Of a DNA stretch of 64,000 nucleotides, positions 44,163-52,890 are shown in pieces (the first letter of the stretch is position 1; every line of letters starts with the position of its first letter). A program made the translations under genes and the position numbers. The notes beneath the pieces are model-generated. The model did no database searches. It saw only the letters and a list, made by a program, of their open reading frames with translations, and was not told the origin of the DNA. The DNA lies in assembly GCA_951812925.1 (NCBI GenBank), contig OX638368.1:124001-188000 (forward strand), in the 5' to 3' direction. The DNA is from Calliopum simillimum (lineage: Eukaryota > Arthropoda > Insecta > Diptera > Lauxaniidae).

Positions 44163-44707
44163 GAGTAGAACGGGGTAATGTCGTGCAGGGGGTAAAGTCG
44201 TGCACTGGCTGTTTTAGCCCAAGGAATTGAATGATTTACCAACTGTTCGTAAGGTAGGGACCTGCTGACCTACTGAGCTTATGCATATAATACTAGCAAT
44301 TTTCACCAGTTCGTCTCTACAGAGTAACCTTTTTTTCAAAAAGTACGCTTTCGGGACGATAAAAGTGTATTTTCATCGGGTCAGAAAAATAATTTTCCTT
44401 GCGGGAAAATATACCAGGTAAGTGATTTCTGAAACGAAATATCCTGCCAAAGAAAAGAAGTATTTGATTTCCAAAAAAATTTTAGGCTTCACCGAGTTAT
44501 CGAAGTTGACCTTTAAAACGACCATTGGGGTAATGTCGTGCACATTCACTTATACAAACACAATTTCTCGCTACACAAATGTTGTTACACATGGATGTAG
44601 CCAATGAAATTATCTTTCGATCGGATGCTTACTCGTTGCATTCGCTTGAGACGTACGGCTTTACGAGCATGTCAAAGTTGTGTGCACGATATTGCCCCGT
44701 TCTACTC
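44163..44707. repeat. 545-bp TA-flanked element with GAGTAGAACGGGG ends
   Basis: GAGTAGAACGGGGTAATGTC (44163) and ATATTGCCCCGTTCTACTC (44707) are inverted, with TA on both sides (44161-44162; 44708-44709). GGGTAA(T/A)GTCGTGCA boxes are reiterated at 44174, 44190 and 44527. The part from 44540 to the right end is nearly repeated at 44886-45059. Confidence 0.8.
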
Positions 44708-44867
44708 TACACAACATATTATGTACTTCACACTTGTATAATAATGAATAAATACATGATAATGCTAAATCTCCTCTAATAGAACCACTACCTATCATTT
44801 CTCACTTATTTTGGTACCTTTACTATACTCGGAAAACAATGCACGACATAACCCCACAAATTTTGAG

Positions 44868-45059
44868 GGGGGTAATGTCGTGCACATTTTTTTTTCTTCA
44901 CTTACACAAACACAATTTCTCGCTACACAAATGTTGTTACACATGGATGTAACCAACGAAATTATCTTTCGATCGGATGCTTACTCGTCGCATTCGCTTG
45001 AGATGTACGGCTTTACGAGCATGTCAAAGTTGAGTTCACGACATTGCCCCGTTCTACTC
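44868..45059. repeat. partial second copy of the GAGTAGAACGGGG element (right end)
   Basis: GGGGGGTAATGTCGTGCACA begins a segment that repeats the right ~180 bp of the preceding element (TTACACAAACACAATTTCTC, GATCGGATGCTTACTCGT, GGCTTTACGAGCATGTCAAAG) and ends CCCCGTTCTACTC with TA at 45060-45061. This is a local duplication or a second, 5'-deleted insertion. Confidence 0.75.
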
Positions 45060-45159
45060 TACTTATAAAAAAACAACAGAAATTTGTTTTATCAATACAA
45101 ACTTTAAATCTCAACATCAAATAAGTCTACATCAGATGAGTAAGCATCATATCGGTCAA

Positions 45160-45262
45160 TAGCCTAGTTGTCTAACGTCTCGTGTATGAAAAAGTGATAC
45201 CCCGGGAGCCTGGGTTCGTCTCGCGGCCGGGCTAGTAATTTTTTTTTTTTTTTTTTGTTATT
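45160..45262 (+). other. tRNA-like module followed by T-run
   Basis: CAATAGCCTAGTTGTCTAACG (box A-like D-arm) and, ~50 nt later, GAGCCTGGGTTCGTCTCG (box B-like T-arm), followed by a 17-nt T-run at 45240. Its clover-leaf is incomplete, so it is not called a tRNA gene. It lies within sequence that ends as MITE family 3 at 45536. Confidence 0.5.
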
Positions 45263-45339
45263 TTGTTTTTTTTAATTAAAAATAAGCGCTTCACCATTTT
45301 TCTTTTTTTTATAAGCAGCATTAATATTATTAAAAGCGA

Positions 45340-45536
45340 ATCCGTTTTGAATTCGTTTTTGATGTACGTTACAGGTTCGAAACGGATCCATAAAAGTAGA
45401 AAAAACGATTAGTTTTTTTTAGAAAAATCTCCCGCAAACGGATCAGTAACGGATACGTAACGGATTCCGTAACGGATAAAAAGTACGAAAATATGAACCC
45501 GTTACGGATCCGAAACGAGTCCGTTTGGCACACTGG
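45340..45536. repeat. MITE family 3 relative, right part
   Basis: CTCCCGCAAACGGATCAGTA, ACGGATACGTAACGGATTCC and terminal CCGTTTGGCACACTGGG (45520-45536) match the 41645-41833 MITE. GAATCCGTTTTGAATTCGTT (45341) matches, in reverse, the tandem units at 43600-43980. The whole 43.6-45.54 kb region may therefore be one larger family-3 element interrupted by the GAGTAGAACGGGG elements. Confidence 0.6.
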
Positions 45537-46402
45537 GCTATTTTTTTAAAAATGTTTTTCAAATAAGCCCAGTCATATCCTAGTTAAGATGGTGCCATTC
45601 ATTATTTTACAACTTTAAGTCCTTTCCATCTATACAGCGATATAAAAACTAAAATATTTCATAAGCAACCTACATTCTATTAAAAACATCATCCATACGA
45701 AAATCTTAGCCAGCAGCATCGATTTAAACGTTTAACTGATTTTTTTCTTGCCTTCTGTTGTCTTGCAATCAATTGACATTCCTCTCTTCTACTGCTTGCC
45801 GTTCTTCTTTTTGCACACATAAATTTTTTGATTTCGATTTCCGTTTTTTCTTAACACCTCGATTTTTTATTTTTTCTTCGAAACGCGTAATAAATTTCTG
45901 ATATTGCGACCTGACGATGTTCTTCTTCAATGAATGTACTGTAACGTTTTGATTTGCTTATACAATTTTTTTGTCGCATTTATATGAAGACAGCCCAGGC
46001 CAAAAAATATTTAATTCCAAAAAATCCCCTTATAAGTTGACTTAATAGAGACGATAATGATCGTGCCATATTCGGATTCCAATTTGTTGAGCGTAGTAGT
46101 AGTTCATTGATTGTGGTTCGCTCTCTTAAGCCGGACTTTTAGCTTACAAGAGCGGCTTAATTACTCTCTTAATTTTTGGACAGAAATTTTATTGGTTAGA
46201 ATTTGTTTCTTAATGTAACGACTCGTGGTTTTGTTTTTGCTTTACCGGTGATTTTTACAATTTTTCTCTGGGAAATTGTTTTTTTTTTTTTTTTTGTCAT
46301 TCATTTATTTCGTTGTAGATTATGTTTGCGCTCTTTCATGTTTTTTTCCTGTTTTGTTTTTGTAAATATTTTAGCCACTTCATTACAACTAATGATATAA
46401 AC
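45537..46402. other. no gene recognised; upstream region of a small ORF
   Basis: AT-rich sequence with T-runs near 46280. No transposon signature seen. Confidence 0.4.
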
Positions 46403-46522
46403 ATGAAAAGGTTAACTAAAATGTTACGCTTAGCAACAATTTTACTTTCCGTGGTGTTTTTTTATCAACTAACCATGGTCAATGCTGTTGGCTTTAATAT
46501 GTGTTGTTGTTCTTGTCATTAA
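46403..46522 (+). CDS. candidate small secreted Cys-rich peptide
   Basis: A 39-codon frame, MKRLTKMLRLATILLSVVFF, YQLTMVNAVGFNMCCCSCH, stop. It starts with basic residues, then a ~14-residue hydrophobic core, then a plausible signal-peptidase site after VNA, which would leave a tail of only 11 residues with four Cys. The start context AAACATG fits the fly consensus. AATAAA occurs at 46697-46702, ~175 nt after the stop. The in-frame upstream ATG at 46322 is less likely. No family is recognised. It could instead be the signal-peptide exon of a larger spliced gene, or a chance ORF in AT-rich DNA. Confidence 0.35.
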   Translation: MKRLTKMLRLATILLSVVFFYQLTMVNAVGFNMCCCSCH

Positions 46523-46797
46523 TTGTTTTCGAGGTTTTTGATTTCATTTATTTAATTAAACGCAATTTTATAACTTTAATAACGATAGGCTGGCTGGTTG
46601 CATTATCATACACGTACGTACATATTAAAAGTTTTGAAATTTGGTTTAGCTATTTTAACGTTAATTGAATTTTTCACCAATTTTTATGAAGTTTAACAAT
46701 AAACATGAAGTTTTTTTTTTTACGCACAAAAAATCGCTGAAATTATTATTTTGCTGAAATGAAGTGGAAACTTTAACTTCTATTTTCAGCAGGTATA

Positions 46798-47415
46798 GTG
46801 CAGGCAAATTAGGTAAAAACAGATATTCATTTCTAATTTTGTTGAACATTCACCGATTTTGATCAGACAGGGCTCATTTTGTTCGTAATAAAATTTAAAA
46901 CAAAACCAACACATTAGTTTTTTCCGGCCTTTCCCCAAAATTTCTTTAGTCCCCCGTGAACCCTCAAAATCGGATAAATTCAATAAAACGGTTCTAAAAT
47001 GCTTAAAACTGGAAAGTTATGCTATTTACGGGGTTTGCTAGATTGCTGAATCCAAATATAATGTTGGAAAATGAAAAAACTCAAAATGGCGCCCGGAAAA
47101 CTGCCTACATACCCATTTTAAGCACAAAAAATGGGGTTTTAGCCTAGAATTCTTGTTACATTGAATGAATTTATACAGTCGGTGTGGGATATTGTTTTTT
47201 ATACTATAAAAAGTAAAGTTTACCAACAATTTTTTTGTGTTTTTGATTTGTTTATTATTTAAGCAATAAAAAAGTTAATGCAACTCAAAATTAAAAATAT
47301 TTGTAACATTTTGCAAACCATTTTTTCTAAACTAATTTGAGGTAGCTGAACACGAAAAACCCAATTATTTTTTTTTTCCTTGGGGTCGTTCCCGAGTTAT
47401 TCGATAATTTATATT
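46798..47415 (+). repeat. GTGCAGGCAAATTAGG element, second copy (5' part)
   Basis: After TA (46796-46797) GTGCAGGCAAATTAGGTAAA begins and matches, in reverse, 28082 back to about 27440: ATTTTGATCAGACA, CCCCCGTGAACCCT, AAATATAATGTTGGAAAATG, GGCGCCCGGAAAACTG, GTAAAGTTTACCAACAA. No right-hand end was found. Confidence 0.7.
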
Positions 47416-48261
47416 TTCGAGATTATAGCTTCATATACATCAATATATTTCTATGACGCCAAGTTCGATCAATTTTATTTTTCCACGTTTACAAAGAGTG
47501 ATTAATGGCACTTCTAACAAGTATACCAATGATTATGCTTTGAACAAAATTGACTTAGTTATAGCAGGAAAAAGTTTGAAATTTCACAAATTTTTGAAAT
47601 TTTTCACATCAACTTCAAATGAAACATTTGGTTTTTAGCATATAATTTTTTTTAATACTTGTTTTTTAGTAGTTTTAATAAATGGCGCATATAATTGCAA
47701 ACATTTTAAGCCTATGCTGAGCAAAATCGAATGAAATTTCCAAAAGATATATTAGGGTTTAAGTGCAATAAGGAAGATGTGAGAAGGTGTTTTGCAGATT
47801 GGTGTTTTGCAGATTATAAATTGAACAAGTATATGAATGTCTGAAATTGTGGAAAAAAATTTTATTTTATACACTTTTTAGCCCCATTTAGCGACAAAAA
47901 ATAAGAAAAAATAACACTTTTTTCAAGACGTGATTTCAATATCGTAGAATCGAATTTTTTGGAGTTGCAGACATTCATGCACTCAGGGGAACCCTGCTGA
48001 ATAATAAAAAAATTTTGTTTTATGTTTCAGATAAAAACTTTGGGCTCCACAATGTACCGCGATAAATCCGACTTATTAAATGTCGCCACACGCGACATTT
48101 AATAAGTCCGCCATTTTGTCATTTTAGTTTTTGAAAAAATGCTTTTTTTATAGTTCAAACATGTTCTTAAATATATGGAAAAAATTATTTGTGTGTGTTT
48201 TTATTTTCCGAGTGAAAAACAATCCCGAAAAACAACTACTTTTTGACCTGTTACATGAAAA
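47416..48261. other. old repeat-derived sequence with a perfect hairpin
   Basis: No coding region. 47640-47780 resembles 35800-35900. See the hairpin at 48070-48108. Confidence 0.4.
48070..48108. repeat. perfect 17-bp hairpin, 5-nt loop
   Basis: GACTTATTAAATGTCGC (48070-48086), loop CACAC, GCGACATTTAATAAGTC (48092-48108). There is no mismatch. No gene ends immediately upstream that would need such a structure. Confidence 0.95.
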
Positions 48262-50890
48262 GCCCCCCTTAAAAGACTTTTGGACTTAATTTTTGTTTCT
48301 AGTAATATTAATCATGAAATTGTTAAATCTATTGCTCTATTGTCACCATCAAATGCTCATCATTTACCTATTGAATTAAATGTTCCTTTCTTTAAATTTG
48401 CAAATATTCATACTGATTTAAAATTTTCGAACTTTGATTTTAAAGCTTGTAATTTTGAAATTGTAAATAACTCTTTTTTTTGCATTGATTGGAATAATTT
48501 GTTTCATAATTTGGATACTGATTCGTGTTTTAATATTTTTAAATCATCAGTTGCTGAAGTTTGTAAAGAACATATACCTAAGTGTAGGGATTTTTCTTTT
48601 AGGTGCCCATGGTATAACAGAGGTCTTCTTAAATTAAAAAACCTGCGATCTAAATTTTATAAAAAGTTCATATGTACTAATAATTAATTTTACTTTTTGA
48701 AATATAGGCATTATATGAGTGAGTTCAACTTTCTGGATAAGTTCCTATACCGTCAGTATATTTCGAGATTTGAAACAAATATTAAATCAAATTCAAAATT
48801 TTTTTGGCGTTTCATTAAGTAAAAACGTGGATGTTCAAATATTCCATCTTCTATGTTTTTGAATAATCAACTGTCGGATGAGGCGATCTGTACTGCAAAT
48901 CTTTTTGCTGACTTTTTTACGTCTAATTTTGATTTGGATAATATCAGCAATAATTTTAATTCTACTGATATATCTGACACCCCTTCAAATTTTGGTTCCC
49001 TTTCCTTAACTGTTATGGATGTTTTGGATGGAATTAATAATTTTAAAAACTCGACTTCAGTTGACACTGATGGGTTTTCTGCATTTTTCATTGAAAATTG
49101 CGCTATTTATTTAGCATATCCTTTAATGTTAATATTTAACTCTTCTTTGCGTTGTGGTGTTTTTATTAGTGCATGGAAAACGTCTTTTATCACACCTGTG
49201 TTTAAGTCTGGTGCAAAAAATAATGTTGCTAATTATAGACCTATTTCGAAGTTAACTACAATCTCAAAACTGTTTGAGGCTATTGTTAAAGATAAACTGT
49301 CTTTTATGGTTAAAAACATAATTTCCCCTTGTCAACATGGGTTTGTTTCGGGACGCTCTACTGTGTCTAATTTAGCATTATTCTCTGAACATTGCCTTTC
49401 AGGTTTCCAAGATGGTTGCCAGATAGACGTAATTTACATTGACTTTTCCAAAGCATTCGATAAAATCCCCAATTCTTATTTAATTCATAAATGTAGATTA
49501 TTAGGTTTTCATTCCAACTTTCCAAATAGTCAATGTATTGTGTCGTTTGATAATGTTAAGTCCCTTCCATTTTTTGCTACATCTGGTGTACCGCAAGGCA
49601 GCATTTTGGGTCCTTTATTGTTTGTTATTTTCATTAATGATATTACTTGTTCGTTTTGCTACTCTAAATGTTTATTATATGCTGATGATCTTAAAATATT
49701 TTTAAAAATTAAAAATGAATCTGATGTTGCTCGTTTACAAAGTGTGGTTGACAAGCTCTACCTATGGTGCAATAATAACTTTTTGTCCCTTAATCTCAAT
49801 AAATGTGTCTTTATGTCTTTCTCTAAGTGTTGTACACGCATTCCTTCATCCTATCATATTTCAAATTTTCCCCTTGTGCCTGTGAATGAGTTTAAAGATC
49901 TAGGAGTTGTATTTGATTCTGGTTTCACATTTCATGGTCATTTTGCTTATGTTATTCCTAAGGCATATTCCATGCTTGCTTTTGTAAGGCGTAATAGTTC
50001 TTCTTTTAAGGACCTACACGGAAAAAACTAAACAGTAAAAATTCATTGAAAATCCCAGTATTTTTTACTGATTTTTTCAGTAACTGTGCGCCCGTAAAGA
50101 AAAACCGTATTTTTTACTGATTACATACAGTAAATAAAAAAAAAAAAAAAAATATATAAAAAAAAATGTATGTTGATGGAGTCGAACTTAGGACCTTTGT
50201 GTTTCTAGGCGACGCTCTATCTACTGTAGCACTTCCATTTCTATAGCTTATTGCTTAATTTAAATTATTTTTAAAAAAAAAAAATTTACAATCTCAACCA
50301 GTAATAATTGAATTGTATTCTAAGCAAATATTGCAGAGCTCGCTTGTATTTTTTCATGCGACAAGTTTTTACTTCTCTATTCAATAATTTTCACTGTTTA
50401 TGTCTGTACTTTTTGAAGATTAAACCGTATATTTTACTTTCTTGCCATTACTTTTTCATGAGAATTCAGGAAAGTAATTGAATTACTGAAACAAACCGTA
50501 ATTTTTCGTGAGATTATTATCACTTTGTGCTATTTGAAAATCAATTTTTCCAGATCATTTTTTTGAGTGTATATACCCTAAAGGTACTTTATACTAGTCT
50601 GGTACGATCCAGATTAGAGTACGCGTCTTTCATTTGGAGTCCATATTACCAATCCCATAAATTGCGGCTTGAACGAATTTAAAAGTCTTTCACTAGATAT
50701 TCTTTACGATCCATTTTTTCTGGTTCTAATGATGTTCTTCCTGCATATAATTCACGCTGTCTCCTTCTGGGTCTAAAAACACTTGAAGATAGACGTAATA
50801 TTTTGTCCCTTTTATTCGTATATGATATTATTAGTGGTGCTGTCGACTGCCCTATACTTCAATGTTCCTTCAAGAGCCCTAAGGTTTAAT
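48262..50890 (+). pseudogene. Jockey-like ORF2: endonuclease end, linker and reverse transcriptase
   Basis: Begins LLDLIFVSSNINHEIV, the last motif of an AP-type endonuclease, then a linker with stops near 48687 and 48822. RT: AWKTSFITPVFKSGAKNNVA, NYRPISKLTTISKLFEAIV, CQHGFVSGRSTVSNL, VIYIDFSKAFDKIP, SGVPQGSILGPLLFVIFIND, catalytic YADDLKIF (near 49680), LSLNLNKCVFMSFS, FKDLGVVFDS. At 50016 the frame is cut by a MITE and resumes in phase at 50570 with YTLKVLYTSLVRSRLEYASF and IWSPYYQSHKLRLERI, a stop, KSFTRYS, then LEDRRNILSLLFVYDIISG. The QHGF, YADDLKIF and LEYAS motifs are Jockey-clade features. Only a few stops and no frameshift in the RT: moderately old. Confidence 0.9.
50017..50569 (+). 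repeat. CAC-ended MITE family 1, copy C (553 bp), inside RT
   Basis: CACGGAAAAAACTAAACAGT (50017) to CATTTTTTTGAGTG (50569), with TA on both sides (50015-50016; 50570-50571). Removing the element and one TA rejoins the RT frame exactly (FKDL/YTLKV), which proves the boundaries. On the minus strand at 50167-50235 there is a tRNA-like segment (GTGCTACAGTAGATAGAGCG ... AAGTTCGACTCC) followed by T-runs. Confidence 0.92.
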
Positions 50891-51164
50891 GCTCCCTTTC
50901 ACTTAGGTATACTACGCACAAATTATGCCACAAATGCTCCCATTTATAGAACATTAAAATTGTATAATGATATTAGTTCATATATTAACTTAGATTTCTC
51001 CTTTTCTAAAAATCAACTGAGATTATGTTTTAATAATATTTTTTAATTTAACTGTATTTATTTTGTTATGTTTAAATTTTTTTTATATAGTCTGTAAGAA
51101 TGTATATTCATAGACCGAATTAATTAAATAAATAAATAAATAACTAAATAAATAAATAAATATA

Positions 51165-51400
51165 TTCTTGATCAGCGTCACCTTCTGAGTCGATATAGTC
51201 ATGTCCGTCTGTCTGGCTGACTGGCAGTGCGTGAAAATACATTTTCTTTGGAAAACTGAGCAAGATAATTCAATGAAATTTGGTGCTCTGCCTCCGTCGT
51301 CAAAGTTAGCTCGGGCAATATTTGCGATAACGCAACATTTTTAATATACTGCAGTGTAGGGTATTTAATGTTTGACTTAGCCAAAGGCAACACCCTTACT
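51165..51400 (-). repeat. dispersed GACAGACAAACGGACATGGC repeat, second copy
   Basis: Reverse-orientation relative of 6325-6510: GAGTCGATATAGTCATGTCC, AATTCAATGAAATTTGGTGC, CTGCCTCCGTCGTCAAAGTT. Confidence 0.6.
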
Positions 51401-51699
51401 AGTTTTGTTTAAATTTAGTTCATATGCACTTTAGCTGTTGAAGCTTTTTAACGTTGTTAAGTTTTGCTTTGCGGCGAATCTCTTTTGTTGGTTGATGATG
51501 TTGCTGCTGCTACTGTCGTTGTTGTCAATTACTTAACAATTTGTTGTAAAATAAGTTTTATTGTTGTGCTGTTCTTGGTGTTGGTTCAATGCATGTATAC
51601 GCTTACTGAGCACTATGGTTACATTTGCCACATTTTGTGGCCAAAACTAAGTATAAGGCATCACCGTACGGAGATGCAAATCGGTAGACGGGGGCTTAC
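51401..51699. other. no gene accepted
   Basis: A plus-strand open frame (51464-51712) is Val/Leu-rich over a GTTGATGATGTTGCTGCTGC-type triplet tract and has no domain. Confidence 0.4.
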
Positions 51700-52060
51700 A
51701 AATCTGAGGTAACACCTTTGAAATTCAAAATGGCGGATCCAATAGGGCGGTATGTATATAATTTTAACATCAAGAAAATCGGCATACGAGGGCTTTAACA
51801 GACGATGATTAAGAATCTGATAATACATAGAAATTTTAAATTCAAAATGGCTGATCGAATATCTTTTGATTTACAAGAAAATCGGTATTAAATGGTTTTA
51901 GCAGACGCTGATTAAGAATCGGATAGTAAAAATGTTAAATTCAAAAGTGCGGATCCAATATGGTGGCAAAATTTATTAAACATATTCAGATTTACACGAA
52001 AATCGGTATTCAGGGGTTTTGACAAACGCGGATTAAGAACCTGATGGTAAAAATTTTGAA
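51700..52060 (+). repeat. imperfect ~100-118-bp tandem repeat, about three units
   Basis: AAATTCAAAATGGC(G/T)GATC occurs at 51721 and 51838, with AAATTCAAAAGTGCGGATCC at 51937. Each unit also has GAAAATCGG(C/T)AT, GACG(A/C)TGATTAAGAATC and a GATA/GATGGTA word. The ATGGCGGATCCAAT core is the reverse complement of the GGATCCGCCAT core of the 7395-7880 array. Confidence 0.7.
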
Positions 52061-52890
52061 TACAGCTATACGCGTTGGTACGTCACGTGTTGAACATATC
52101 GGCGTTTTTGAAGCGGTAGCCATCTACAAAAACAACGTTAACTTAAATGACTGCAAAAACCTGCAAAAAAGGTTAGGACTACTGTATTGAGAAAATTTTG
52201 ATCTTGTCAAATGTTTAAGATTAAGGTAAACTACGCCAAACATTTTATTAGTTTCGGCTTAAAAAAGTTTGCAAACATTATTGATGCTTTTATATTAAAA
52301 GCCATTTTGAAAAATAAAACTTTTAAAGCTTAGCAACACAAAAATTTATTCAACCTCTACTAAACCACTTGCACTTACTTTGATTTATAGAGTCCATATT
52401 TTTTTATTTTTTTTTTTTAATTTGAAACACAATATTGCAAAATTTTACTGAAAATAAATTTAAATAAATTCAGTAAAATGTAAACAAAATTTGAGCCAAA
52501 GTTCAGCTCTGTATCAAATAACGGTGCAATCGTAAAAGCAACTGAAAGAAGTGTTTTTGTTATCTTTGATATGTGTTCTTTATGATTAAACAAGAAAAAA
52601 TTTGATTTTACAACTTAAAAAGTTTAGATTTCTGCCACAAAATGTGATCATTGAAACTATAGTGCTATGTAGTTGTTGCAGCCAGTTTCGAGTTTTTTTT
52701 TTTTTTCATTTCGATGTCGGTGTTTAAATATGACATGTTATTTGTTATTGTTGTTGTTTCTGATGCTGCTGTTCTGGCACAAAATGTAGCTTACATCATG
52801 TAACAAATTATTGCATAAAATTTCTGCAACGCCATGTTGTTGGTGGTAATGAATCAACAGTAAACGCTCGGTAATATGCTTTAATGATCG
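52061..52890. other. no gene seen
   Basis: AT-rich; TTGTTATTGTTGTTG tract near 52745. Nothing recognised. Confidence 0.4.

Larger units (their letters stand above)
48262..51162 (+). mobile_element. Jockey-like non-LTR retrotransposon, 5'-truncated, with A/T-rich tail
   Basis: Coding sequence from the end of the endonuclease through RT to the C-terminus (48262-50890), an AT-rich 3' UTR and an (AAAT)n tail at 51120-51162. It was split later by a MITE at 50017-50569. Confidence 0.85.

Noticed and set aside
45160..45262. A functional tRNA gene.
   Set aside because: Box A and B words are present, but acceptor and T-stem pairing fail and the module sits in MITE-related sequence; kept only as tRNA-like.
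51464..51712. An 82-codon frame with a hydrophobic Val/Leu stretch.
   Set aside because: The hydrophobic part comes from a GTT/GCT triplet tract, and there is no domain, start context or downstream signal worth calling.
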